A stretch of DNA of 64,000 nt from Novosphingobium sp. CECT 9465 (GCF_920987055.1 NZ_CAKLBX010000001.1:3520501-3584500), one strand, 5' to 3'; positions 27,183-34,974 are shown, counted from the stretch's first letter. The notes: generated from the letters alone by a model not told the origin. Numbers and translations are program-made.

Positions 27183-27284
27183 ATGACCGTGACCGCCACC
27201 ATCCTGCTTATTAACGCTATTGCTCAACTTGCGGCTTCCGTGGCGCAACTGGTGCGGGCGCTTCGTCACGGGCGACGGCAATAG
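27183..27284 (+). CDS. 33-residue hydrophobic peptide ORF
   Basis: MTVTATILLINAIAQLAASV begins directly after a near-perfect GGGAGGAACCC ribosome-binding site; a single hydrophobic helix is followed by a basic tail RALRHGRRQ. Size and layout resemble small membrane peptides, including some type I toxins, but no antisense RNA was identified. The 340 bases upstream (26841-27182) hold no other supported gene. Confidence 0.45.
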   Translation: MTVTATILLINAIAQLAASVAQLVRALRHGRRQ

Positions 27285-27325
27285 GTAGCGCTTGCGGCTG
27301 CGGTTGCTGCCACTATGCTTCGGGG

Positions 27326-27529
27326 ATGAGCCGTGAATGGGACCATTATGATGTTGAATGCAGCGGTTGCGGCGCAACCGGCAGCATTCGTATGTGGTCC
27401 GACGACTGGAACCGCTGGGGCACAGAATGGGACGGTTTCAAAGGCATGACCTATGTGACCGGGCCGAAGCCGGAACGGGTCGAATGTGAGAAATGCGGCA
27501 GCAGCAATCCTGCTATCATCCGGCGTTAG
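27326..27529 (+). CDS. Small zinc-ribbon-like protein
   Basis: 67 residues with two CxxC knuckles (ECSGCGATGS and ECEKCGSSNP) about 40 residues apart, suggesting a zinc-stabilised mini-protein. Begins MSREWDHYDV. Function unknown. Its stop overlaps the convergent gene by 4 bases. Confidence 0.65.
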   Translation: MSREWDHYDVECSGCGATGSIRMWSDDWNRWGTEWDGFKGMTYVTGPKPERVECEKCGSSNPAIIRR

Positions 27530-27735
27530 CCGAGCGCTGAGTAGCTCGTCACACTGACATGGAACACAAGCATAGCTTCGCGCTTGGTGTCATTGACGCT
27601 GCGGATGCTGGGATGGCAAAGATGTTCGCTGTCACGGTAGCTGATCCAGAAATCGCGCCCGCCTTTGTAGACCCAGACCATATCGCCGTCATCATTGGTC
27701 CATTTTCCAATCAACTGCCGCTTTGAGCGCGCCAT
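27526..27735 (-). CDS. Small hypothetical protein
   Basis: 69 residues starting MARSKRQLIGKWTNDDGDMV, beta-rich (VYKGGRDFWISYRDSEHLCH). Compact and soluble by composition. No family recognised. Tail-to-tail with the zinc-ribbon gene. Confidence 0.55.
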   Translation of the reverse strand: MARSKRQLIGKWTNDDGDMVWVYKGGRDFWISYRDSEHLCHPSIRSVNDTKREAMLVFHVSVTSYSALG

Positions 27736-28114
27736 GCTTTTCGATTCCTTCGTCTGAGGGCTGACAGGCCCGTGCTGTCAGAAAGCCGCCATAGCAATGA
27801 TCGAACAAAAATAGAACAAAGAGGCTTCGATTCATCGGTGGATAGTGCGTCTAATATGGAGTGGTTGCGATGGCCGCGCTCCGTTCGGGGCGCTTATGGC
27901 CACCATGCTCCCGGTTCCGTGAGCATTTCGCGGGCGCGTCGCCGGTTCCGGCTTTGGCGCGGTTGGCGTCCTGTTCAGTGCGCCAACAGTAGGGCTGTTG
28001 CGTATGCTTTTTCTTTTACCCAGCAAAAGCTGATGGTTTTGTACAAAATGAGCAATGTTCGATGTTGGATTGGCTTACTCTGCTGACCGTTACCGATCAG
28101 CACCGTCATGCGCC
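27736..28114. other. No gene seen (379 bp)
   Basis: I find no ORF with convincing composition or start here. Short runs of AT-rich sequence with poly-A stretches occur near 27800-27830 and 28010-28070. It may contain promoters for the small genes on either side. Confidence 0.5.
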
Positions 28115-28145
28115 ATTTGATTGACAACTTCTTAATCAATCAAAT
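28115..28145. terminator. Inverted repeat at the end of the 73-aa gene
   Basis: ATTTGATTGA and TCAATCAAAT, perfect 10-bp arms around 11 bases, overlapping the stop codon of the minus-strand gene at 28140. AT-rich, with no clear T-tract, so only a possible terminator or protein-binding site. Confidence 0.4.
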
Positions 28146-28361
28146 CGCGTCCCATTCTCCGATATCATCAGGTATATTCAGGCTCCCGAGATCGACGCCG
28201 TTTGAGGGTGAATATGTATGTCCGCCGGAGGCATCATCTGCTGCGGCCATTGGTGAGTGATATGAGCCCAGATTTTCATTATCATACATGATGATCCAGC
28301 GGCCTTGATGGGCCAGAATGAAGACCGGCCCACGTCTAGTTTGGAAGCGATAGCCTCTCAT
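28140..28361 (-). CDS. Small hypothetical protein
   Basis: 73 residues: GRWIIMYDNENLGSYHSPMAA then GVDLGSLNIPDDIGEW. The composition is soluble with a recognisable strand-helix pattern. I recall similar short proteins with a PSNGVD...P-x-D-x-x-E-W ending in mobile regions, function unknown. Starts 20 bases beyond the tRNA 3' end on the same strand. Confidence 0.6.
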   Translation of the reverse strand: MRGYRFQTRRGPVFILAHQGRWIIMYDNENLGSYHSPMAAADDASGGHTYSPSNGVDLGSLNIPDDIGEWDAI

Positions 28362-28380
28362 ATACGAACTCCGTCACGTC

Positions 28381-28686
28381 TGGTGCGGGCGGGGGGAATC
28401 GAACCCCCAAGGGCAAAGCCCGACGGATTTTCTTACCAGCTACGGCTTTCGCCGCCGCCCGGATGGGCGTTTGTGGTCTGGACTATCCCTTCACCATGCC
28501 CCGGCTGGCGGGGGTTAGGTGCTGCCCGTCTAGTCTCTACACCTTCCCGAAAGCGGGGCTTTCGGGCTTGGCTCGGGATTGCCATTTCAAAGGTTTCCCC
28601 GACTTTGAGCAGTTCTACATCGCAGGTTTCCCCGCGCGCACTCAATGGCCTAAGTCCGTTGCGTCTACCAGTTCCGCCACGCCCGC
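28381..28686 (-). tRNA. tRNA-Leu(UAA) interrupted by a group I intron
   Basis: Exons 28652-28686 (35 nt) and 28381-28431 (51 nt) make an 86-nt leucine tRNA with an encoded CCA end. Acceptor stem GCGGGCG/CGCCCGC, leucine-type D arm GGCGGAACTGGTAGACGC, a long variable arm (CGGGC/GCCC) and T arm GGGGGTTCGATTCCCCC are all present. Joined at the predicted sites the anticodon loop is CTTAAAA, giving anticodon UAA. The intron follows U34, the same position as in cyanobacterial and plastid tRNA-Leu(UAA). Confidence 0.9.
28432..28651 (-). ncRNA. Group I intron in tRNA-Leu(UAA), 220 nt
   Basis: The 5' splice site follows U in exon ACTT, which pairs with intron GAGT to give the required U-G wobble (P1). 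The intron ends in G. The conserved P7/core strands are visible as GTAGAGACTAGACGGG and GGGATAGTCC. No ORF fits inside. Expected to self-splice; needed to make a functional tRNA. Confidence 0.85.
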
Positions 28687-28738
28687 ACAGCCGGGGCAAC
28701 CTATAGTCTGCACAATAGAGAGTGCCAAGCAGGATATA

Positions 28739-29430
28739 TCATTTGTCCGCATTATCGTTGCTGGACTGGCTTTCGCCGGAAGGCTGCTTTTTCGGTTTGC
28801 GTTTTACAACATTGACGGCTCGAGCGTCGATCATGTCCTTAATATGTGCGGCATAGTATTTCTCGATCATCTCCACACTTGTTCGGCAGTTCTTTGCGAT
28901 TTGATAAATGTCTGCGCCCTCAAGGAGGCGCATAGATATATATGTGTGCCGCAGGCTGTAGAATGTGCGGGGGTTTCCTTCTCGATCCTTTTTCATATCG
29001 AGTTCGCCAAGCAGCGCGTTGAACAGCTCGCGTTGCAGCGTTGGGAAAACCAGGTCGGTCGGCTTAAGGCTATGACGCTCCTTCATGCGGGTGAAAGGAT
29101 GCACCGCGCCTGGCATGGACTTGGCCCAGCCGGTGCCGCGCTTTCCCCGAACGGCAATATGAAGGATGCGCTGGCCTTTGGGGCCATCCGGGACGATTTC
29201 AATGTCCCGGAGTTCAAGCCGTTTCGCCTCGTCGGGCCGAAGGCCGGTATTCACCATGAACAGGATATAGTCCAAGAGGTCTTCGCAAGCGCTGCGCCAG
29301 CGTTCCTTCTTTGGCGTTCTAGCCCGTTCCCGCGCCGCCTCGTAAAGTTGCTGATACTCGGCGGGCGAAAACCACGCCCGATGCGAAACTTTGCTGGGCG
29401 CGCGATACGGGTCAGAAAGGTCAGGCATTA
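28739..29430 (-). pseudogene. Tyrosine recombinase, N-terminus removed by IS5-type copy 2
   Basis: The catalytic domain is complete: Arg in NTGLRPDEAKRL, SLRHTYISMRLLEG (H-x-x-R region) and the nucleophile in EKYYAAHIKD. The usual N-terminal core-binding domain is missing because the element begins at 29431. The ATG at 29428 (MPDLSDPYRAP) is probably internal. Ends 52 bases from the 5' side of the tRNA gene, so it could have used that region as an attachment site, although integrases usually target tRNA 3' ends. Confidence 0.82.
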
Positions 29431-30430
29431 GGCCGTGAACCCATTAACGCGACGGTGTCTGAGCCTTCTTGATCTGTCGCACCGCCCAGATGACAATCGG
29501 AATTGTCAGAATCAGGAACACGATAAGTCGGGTGTTCCACTGCTCACCGCTGAAGAATGCGATCAAGGCAGCGGCAAAGAAGAATAGCGTCCAAGACATC
29601 CAGGGCTTCATAGGGTTCATCGTAACACGCCTTTCCTTGTTGAGCGAAAGCTGATTCAGGGACTGGATGAGCCGATATGACCTGACCGATTTCGAGTGGC
29701 GTGTGATCGAACCAATGTTGCCCAACAAGCCTAGAGGCGTGCCACGTGTCGATGACCGGCGTGTGCTGAATGGCATCTTCTGGGTGCTGCGGTCAGGGGC
29801 GCCGTGGCGAGACTTGCCGGAACGCTATGGCCCGCGCACAACCTGCTACAATCGCTTCGTGCGATGGCGAAAAGCCGGTGTGTGGGATCGAATGATGGAC
29901 GCCATCACCGCCGCCCATGATGGCGATATCCAGATGATCGACAGCACTTCCATCCGGGCGCACCAACAGGCTGCGACGGCAAAAAGGGGGATCGAGATCA
30001 TTGTCTCGGTCGCTCCCGAGGCGGGCTCACCACCAAAATCCACGCGGTCGTCGATGGGCAAGGCCTCCCGATCCGGCTCAGCCTGACTGCCGGGCAAAGC
30101 CACGACGGGCAAGCGGCTGACGATCTACTCAATCACGTTGGCGCCGGAACAATCGTGCTGGCAGACAAGGCGTATGACGCCGATCGTATCCGAGCGTCTC
30201 TCCGCGAAAAGGGATCGTTTGCCAACATTCCGCCCAAGGCAAACCGGAAGTCGAAACCGTACTTCAGCACATGGCTGTACCGCGAGCGGAACCTGATCGA
30301 ACGCTATTTCTCCAAATTGAAGCACTTCCGCAGAGTAGCTACCCGCTACGACAAGTTGGCCGAAAACTTTCTGGCCATGGTCCAACTCGCCTCAATGCGC
30401 CTGTGGCTGCGCGTTTATGAGTCTACGGCC
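29431..30430 (+). mobile_element. IS5-family (IS427-like) element, copy 2
   Basis: 1000 bp, apparently identical to copy 1, 4700 bp away in the same orientation. Flanked by TA on both sides (29429-29430 and 30431-30432), consistent with a 2-bp duplication. The pair frames 25731-29430 like a composite transposon. Confidence 0.9.
29444..29620 (-). CDS. Small membrane protein carried by the IS5-type element (copy 2)
   Basis: Identical 58-residue two-helix protein as in copy 1. Its exact conservation in both copies shows that it is part of the element, not flanking DNA. Confidence 0.6.
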   Translation of the reverse strand: MNPMKPWMSWTLFFFAAALIAFFSGEQWNTRLIVFLILTIPIVIWAVRQIKKAQTPSR

Positions 30431-30433
30431 TAG
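29667..30433 (+). CDS. IS5-family transposase, copy 2 (-1 frameshift)
   Basis: Same protein as copy 1. With the -1 shift at AAAAAGGGGG (29981-29990) the product is 255 residues. The stop codon TAG at 30431-30433 lies just outside the element and is made from the duplicated TA plus the next base. Confidence 0.9.
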
Positions 30434-30474
30434 TATCAAGTCGTATTGTTTCAATTGAAGGCGGCCACGTCCTG

Positions 30475-31281
30475 TCATGATCGGCCTCGATCATCATGCC
30501 GGTCAACTGCGAATCGAAGATCCTCCGGGATTGGTATCCGCGCAAAAGCGCTCACATTTGATCGCCCGGTGTTACCTTCTGGTGGCCGCCCAGTCACCGC
30601 GCCAAGTGGGGCCAGAATGATCCTGACCAACTGCCCCAGAACTTCGCTCCATTCGTGCCGTCGCATCGCAATCGCCAGCATTGCACCGTGACTGGCGAGA
30701 TGCGGGCCAAGATAGGGCTGCGAAACGATATGCACCCGCTCCAGGTGGTGCCACACAAGATCATCGTCGCCCGCTTCGACCGCTGACCGGTATGCCGCCA
30801 TTTCGGCCGCGATCACCCGCCGCGCCGCGAGGCTCTTGGCAAGCCCCCGCCAGCGTCGCTGCCGGTGCCAATAGAAGATCTGCGCGAAGGCCCAGATGAA
30901 CGGGGTCAGGGCTCCGGCCGAAACTTCGACCTCGTCGCTGTAACGCGTCCCGCCGTCCTTATCCGGCGCGACCGTAATCCAATGATCCCACTTCGAGATG
31001 ATGGCACTATAGCCGTCATCTCGCAGTCGCTTGGGCCACTGGGTGCCCTTAGCTTCGTGCAGGGACGTCACGATCCACTGGGTTCCGAAGGGGATCATTC
31101 CGAACAGCCGGAGCTTAATCTGATAGCGCCCGCCGGGCTGAAAGCTCTCGAACGCCGCATCGTCGGCCGGGATGAAGCGCACCAGCGGCCAGGCGATATG
31201 CTGCAACAGGCCCGCCGTCTGGACCTCTGCCCAGACAGATTCCGGCTTGAGCGCGATACGTGTCGAACGGGAAACCTTCAT
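30475..31281 (-). CDS. SRPBCC domain fused to DUF3703
   Basis: 268 residues. Residues about 1-150 resemble SRPBCC/polyketide-cyclase proteins (PGGRYQIKLRLFGMIPFGT, then WDHWITVAPDKDGGTRYSDEV). From about 165 the DUF3703 signature appears (WHHLERVHIVSQPYLGPHLASH, then PEGNTGRSNVSAF). DUF3703 proteins occur beside metal-efflux and MerR genes; their function is unknown. The start overlaps the CDF transporter stop by 4 bases, so the two are translationally coupled and under the same MerR-type promoter. Confidence 0.82.
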   Translation of the reverse strand: MKVSRSTRIALKPESVWAEVQTAGLLQHIAWPLVRFIPADDAAFESFQPGGRYQIKLRLFGMIPFGTQWIVTSLHEAKGTQWPKRLRDDGYSAIISKWDHWITVAPDKDGGTRYSDEVEVSAGALTPFIWAFAQIFYWHRQRRWRGLAKSLAARRVIAAEMAAYRSAVEAGDDDLVWHHLERVHIVSQPYLGPHLASHGAMLAIAMRRHEWSEVLGQLVRIILAPLGAVTGRPPEGNTGRSNVSAFARIPIPEDLRFAVDRHDDRGRS

Positions 31282-31907
31282 GCCGCAACGCTCCCCAACT
31301 CACGCCGTGCCTGCCGGACAATCTGGATGCCGCCGCTGATCCCGAGCAGCGCCAGGATCGCTGCAACAATAAGGTCGGGCCGGGCCGTCCCGGTGCCGAA
31401 CACGCCAAGTGCTGCCGCCATCACGGCGATATTGCCGATCGCGTCATTGCGCGAGCAGATCCAGACCGAGCGCATATTCGCGTCTCCGGTGCGGAAGCGA
31501 TAGAGCATGATGGCGACACCGGCGTTGGCCGCGAGCGCGAGCGCACCGATGATCCCCATCAATTCAGGCTCGGGTGCAGCGCCGCCGAGCGCCGCCAGAA
31601 CCGCCGTGATCATCACCCAGCCACCCAGACCGATGAGGGTAAGACCCTTGGCAAGGGCAGCCCGCGCGCGCCATGCCAGCGCCATCCCGGCAACCAGCAG
31701 GCTGATCGCGTAATTGGCAGCATCACCGAGAAAATCGAGTGCGTCCGCCTGCAGCGCGCGGCTGTCAGCAGCGGCACCTGCCGCCATCTCGACAGCGAAC
31801 ATGCCGGCGTTGACGCCGAGCGCGATCCACAAAGCCCTGCGCCAGCGCGGGTCATTCAGCGTTGCCGTCGTTCCGCACGCGGCCTTGCAGCAATCATCAG
31901 CCATCAT
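31278..31907 (-). CDS. CDF family cation efflux protein
   Basis: 209 residues with about six hydrophobic helices. Metal-site residues are in LQADALDFLGDAANYA and SRNDAIGNIAV. The N-terminal Cys-rich start MMADDCCKAACG may bind metal. It probably exports Zn, Cd or Co in exchange for protons. Controlled by the 19-bp-spacer promoter at 31941-31971 that faces this gene. Confidence 0.88.
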   Translation of the reverse strand: MMADDCCKAACGTTATLNDPRWRRALWIALGVNAGMFAVEMAAGAAADSRALQADALDFLGDAANYAISLLVAGMALAWRARAALAKGLTLIGLGGWVMITAVLAALGGAAPEPELMGIIGALALAANAGVAIMLYRFRTGDANMRSVWICSRNDAIGNIAVMAAALGVFGTGTARPDLIVAAILALLGISGGIQIVRQARRELGSVAA

Positions 31908-31940
31908 CTTGCGTTCTCGACAACTCCCGAGTCGGCACTC

Positions 31941-31971
31941 TATCTACACCCTGTAGCAACTACAGGGTCAA
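31941..31971 (-). promoter_or_regulatory. MerR-type promoter/operator of the CDF-DUF3703 operon
   Basis: On the minus strand, TTGACC (31966-31971) and TAGATA (31941-31946) are separated by 19 bases, longer than optimal, the hallmark of MerR control. A perfect dyad ACCCTGTAG-3-CTACAGGGT (31948-31968) fills the spacer and overlaps the -35. The regulator is transcribed the other way. Confidence 0.85.
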
Positions 31972-31987
31972 GCCCGGAGGAGTGGCA

Positions 31988-32392
31988 ATGAAAATTGGCG
32001 AGCTCGCGAGCGCCACGGCGACCAAGGTCGAGACCGTGCGCTTTTATGAAAAGACTGGGCTGCTGCCTCCACCCGCACGGACAAGCAACAATTACCGGAC
32101 CTATGGGACTGATCATCTGGCGCGCCTGTCGTTCATCCGCCGCGCCCGCGATCTCGGTTTCACGCTCGAAGCGGTGCGCGAACTGCTCACGCTGTCGGAT
32201 GACAAGGCCCAATCCTGCGATGCAGTTGACGGCATAGCGCGTGTCCACCTCACCGAAATCGACCGCAAGGTTGCCGATCTGACCGCGCTGCGCGGCGAGC
32301 TTGATCGGATCATCGGTTCCTGCCGTCACGGGACGGTGGCCGATTGCAAGATCATCGAGACCCTGGCTCCGCGCGGAAAGGACAAAGCTTGA
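31988..32392 (+). CDS. MerR family metal-responsive regulator
   Basis: 134 residues. N-terminal winged HTH (KIGELASATATKVETVRFYE), dimerisation helix, and Cys77, Cys112, Cys120 plus His114 (SCRHGTVADCKI) positioned as metal ligands as in ZntR/CadR/PbrR-type sensors. The start codon was set at ATG 31988 behind CGGAGG; longer frames upstream cross the operator. Overlaps the next gene by one base (TGATG). Confidence 0.9.
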   Translation: MKIGELASATATKVETVRFYEKTGLLPPPARTSNNYRTYGTDHLARLSFIRRARDLGFTLEAVRELLTLSDDKAQSCDAVDGIARVHLTEIDRKVADLTALRGELDRIIGSCRHGTVADCKIIETLAPRGKDKA

Positions 32393-32742
32393 TGTATTAT
32401 CTGCTCATCAAGGCCGTGGTATCTGCCATCATCATCGTGATCGTTTCAAAAACCGCGCGGCGTAATCCCGGCACCGGTGCGCTGATCGCTTCGTTGCCGC
32501 TGATTTCAGTGCTCGGCATGATCTGGATTTGGCGCAACACGCAAGATGTAATGCGTCTGGCCGACCATTCTGCGGCGACGTTCTGGTATGTGCTCCCAAG
32601 TCTACCGATGTTTCTCGTCATCCCTGCCCTGCTCAAGCGTGGTGTCGGGTTCTGGCCCGCCCTGCTTGCGGGGTGCGTTCTGACCATGGCGCTTTACGCG
32701 TCAATGGTCTGGGCCGGCCCGAAATTTGGATTGAAGCTATGA
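32392..32742 (+). CDS. DUF3147 family membrane protein
   Basis: 116 residues with four hydrophobic helices; [20 protein letters not shown] is the conserved DUF3147 loop. Function unknown; commonly next to MerR and YnfA genes. Translationally coupled to merR upstream and to the next gene (ATGA). Confidence 0.85.
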   Translation: MYYLLIKAVVSAIIIVIVSKTARRNPGTGALIASLPLISVLGMIWIWRNTQDVMRLADHSAATFWYVLPSLPMFLVIPALLKRGVGFWPALLAGCVLTMALYASMVWAGPKFGLKL

Positions 32743-33083
32743 CCATGCCCAACCTGCCAACGGCAATCATTTATGCCCTCGCCGCGATAGCCGAGATCGC
32801 GGGCTGCTTCGCCTTCTGGGCATGGCTGCGCCTCGACAAGCCCGTGTGGTGGGTGTTTCCGGGCATAGTTTCCCTAGCCTTATTCGCGTGGCTTCTTACG
32901 CTTGTTGATGCGCCCGTCGCGGGGCGCGCTTACGCAGCCTATGGAGGTGTTTACATCGCCGCTTCGCTGATATGGCTCTGGACGGTGGAAGGTGCACGGC
33001 CCGACCGCTGGGATGTCATCGGAGCCTCGATTTGCCTCGCCGGGGCCGGGTTGATCCTTTTGGGGCCGGGACGATCAGCGTGA
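32739..33083 (+). CDS. YnfA/UPF0060 family membrane protein
   Basis: 114 residues, four helices, with [20 protein letters not shown] and [20 protein letters not shown], the UPF0060 signatures. It resembles small multidrug-resistance-like transporters. Last gene of the MerR-DUF3147-YnfA operon. Confidence 0.88.
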   Translation: MTMPNLPTAIIYALAAIAEIAGCFAFWAWLRLDKPVWWVFPGIVSLALFAWLLTLVDAPVAGRAYAAYGGVYIAASLIWLWTVEGARPDRWDVIGASICLAGAGLILLGPGRSA

Positions 33084-33243
33084 TGGGAGCCAATTGCAAT
33101 CAATCAGACGCGCCGTAGCCCAATGAACTGGTGCCTAGCGAAGCTATGCCGTCAATGTCACGGATAACAATAGTTTCGATCCCATAATTAACAAGCCTTG
33201 ACAGGATCCCCACCGTGCACACTCTCAAGCGGAAGCGATCCAT

Positions 33244-33282
33244 AAAAAAGGCGGGCGCCCGGTCAGTGACCGAACGCCCGCC
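33244..33282 (-). terminator. Rho-independent terminator
   Basis: On the minus strand, GGCGGGCG...CGCCCGCC with an inner CGGTCA/ACCG stem, followed by TTTTTT (33244-33249). It terminates the 49-aa Cys-rich gene just downstream of its stop codon. The gap from 33084 to here has no gene. Confidence 0.9.
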
Positions 33283-33302
33283 CTCATGCTCTGGTTATTC
33301 CC

Positions 33303-33452
33303 TTACGGGCAGCAGCTCATGGCCGCATCACAGCAAGCGAGCACGAGGTCGCAGCAGGACATAGCCAAGGACGCAACCTGATCAGGCGCAGCGGCAAATG
33401 CCGCCGAGCTGGAACCAAGCAGCACCGCTGCGGTGAGAATGTACTTTTTCAT
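33303..33452 (-). CDS. 49-residue exported peptide with three Cys-Cys pairs
   Basis: Starts MKKYILTAAVLLGSSSAAFA, a clear Sec signal with cleavage near residue 21. The mature 27-28 residues contain CC at 33-34, 40-41 and 47-48 (MSCCDLVLACCDAAMSCC), an even spacing suited to binding soft metals. GGAG lies 9 bases upstream and a strong terminator follows, so this is a real single gene. No family recognised. Likely periplasmic metal binding or sensing, by inference. Confidence 0.72.
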   Translation of the reverse strand: MKKYILTAAVLLGSSSAAFAAAPDQVASLAMSCCDLVLACCDAAMSCCP

Positions 33453-33485
33453 GATGGTATCTCCGTTGATGTTGAATTGAAGTGA

Positions 33486-33809
33486 TCAGCGGAGAATTCG
33501 GGGAGGCGGCGGTTCCGGCCCTCCGATTGGAGAGGGCGGAGAATTGGCGAGAAGCGGGAGAAAGGTGAGTGACGAAAGATCGCGGGCTTCTAGCGGCGAA
33601 ATGCGCGCTGCTGGCAGCGTCTGGCACAAGGCCAGACAATAGCTCTGACATTGCTGACGCTCATCATCCATGCAGTCGCCGCAGTCGCCTGCGTCCATCT
33701 CTGCCATGGGGGCGCACCCGTTCGTTGCATACGTTGCCTCGACGGGCAGCAGCGCGACCAGAAATGCCGCGAGATAGAGAAAGAGGCGCTGTGTCACTGG
33801 TCGAACCAT
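33486..33809 (-). CDS. Cys-rich exported protein of unknown function
   Basis: 107 residues from the ATG at 33809. Signal peptide LFLYLAAFLVALLPVEATYA, then a cluster of six cysteines (NGCAPMAEMDAGDCGDCMDD, QQCQSYCLALC) and a proline-rich end. An upstream Met (33863) is in frame but would put the signal internally. Thirty-four bases before the 49-aa gene on the same strand, so both may be one transcript of periplasmic metal-binding proteins. Confidence 0.62.
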   Translation of the reverse strand: MVRPVTQRLFLYLAAFLVALLPVEATYATNGCAPMAEMDAGDCGDCMDDERQQCQSYCLALCQTLPAARISPLEARDLSSLTFLPLLANSPPSPIGGPEPPPPRILR

Positions 33810-34044
33810 ACTGCGGTGTTCGGTTGGATCAAAGACATAGTTACACGGGTGTCTCGAATCCATCGTGCCGCCTGAATGACGATCTTCGCCTGTCTACTGA
33901 GCCGGTAATTTCGGAAACGTCGATTGACTGCGCCTTTTCAGGGCCGGTTTACCTCTGCGTTAAACCCTGGGGCGAAAAAGAATAACCCTGAGGCCTGCGT
34001 GAACCGCAGATCAGAAGGGGAGCGACTATCTGACAGGTCAAGTG

Positions 34045-34974
34045 TCACTGACCAATTTCAGCTCTTGTTTCGCGTGCTTTTGCGTTGAGTCGGACGAGCA
34101 GTTTTCGGGCGAGGGCGATGCGGACGACCATTTTGGGTTTACCTTGGTCGAGCAGGCGTTGGCGGAACTCTGCCATGGCCGGATCGAATTTTCGCACGAT
34201 GTCGGCGACGAGGAAGAGGATCGAGCGGACAGAGCTTCTTCCACCACGGATAGATCGGGCACCGGATCGTTTGCCGCTGTCGTTCGCGATGGGCGCAAGG
34301 CCTGCAAGTTTGGCGATGGCCTTGTTCGACAGGGTTCCGATTTCGGGCAGTTCGGCCAGCAGGGTGGCAACGGTGCGATCTGCCACGCCCTTGACCGAGC
34401 GCAGTGTGCGATCAAGCGCGGTCCAGACGGGATCGTGTTCGATCAGGCCTGCGATTTCACGGGCCAGCGCTTTGGCTTGGGTATTGAAGAAGGCGATGGC
34501 CTCTTTCAGGCTGGCAAGGGCAAGCGGATCGCGGGTGGAATGCAGGCGCTGCTTTTGCACCGTGATATCGCCTGTCACTTGCCGCAACCGGGCAGAAAGC
34601 GCGCTAAGCCTTTGTTGTTCGTCGCAAGGTGGCGGCGTTGGCCGTAGCCGCCGTGCCGCAGCAAAGCAGGCGATGACCTCTGCATCGATACGGTCGGTCT
34701 TCTCCAGCCGCCCCATCGCCTCGGCAAAATGCCGTACCGCTCTGGGATTGGTCAGGGCACAGGGCATGCCTGCGCGCCACAGCGCCAGGAATGCGTCCTG
34801 TTCGAGCCCGCCACTGGATTCCATCACCACCAGCCCTGCGCCATGGCGACCGGCCCAGTCCACCAACGCAGCAATCCCCGCCTCATCATTGGCGAACCGG
34901 CGATAGCCGCCGGCCTCGATCCAGCCATCAAGCCAGGCCTTGCTAACATCCACTCCACAAATCGTTTCGATCAC
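34045..34974 (-). CDS. IS110 family transposase
   Basis: 309 residues. N-terminal RuvC-like DEDD domain (CGVDVSKAWLDGWIE, VVMESSGGLE, EKTDRIDAEVIACFA) and C-terminal Tnp20 domain (LPEIGTLSNKAIAKLAGLAP, then SGARSIRGGRSSVRSILFLV) with the serine used for strand transfer. IS110 elements lack inverted repeats, so I cannot mark the ends. About 33.9-35.1 kb is likely element. The non-coding stretch upstream of the start would hold its guide (bridge) RNA. Confidence 0.92.
   Translation of the reverse strand: MIETICGVDVSKAWLDGWIEAGGYRRFANDEAGIAALVDWAGRHGAGLVVMESSGGLEQDAFLALWRAGMPCALTNPRAVRHFAEAMGRLEKTDRIDAEVIACFAAARRLRPTPPPCDEQQRLSALSARLRQVTGDITVQKQRLHSTRDPLALASLKEAIAFFNTQAKALAREIAGLIEHDPVWTALDRTLRSVKGVADRTVATLLAELPEIGTLSNKAIAKLAGLAPIANDSGKRSGARSIRGGRSSVRSILFLVADIVRKFDPAMAEFRQRLLDQGKPKMVVRIALARKLLVRLNAKARETRAEIGQ

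Noticed and set aside
28463..29431. 322-codon plus-strand frame across the tRNA and integrase region
   Set aside because: It covers the tRNA intron and the antisense of the recombinase; no family features.
24731..30430. Composite transposon made by the two IS5-type copies
   Set aside because: Possible by layout, but outer flanks show no duplication and both inner junctions cut genes, so independent insertion or recombination explains the data equally well.
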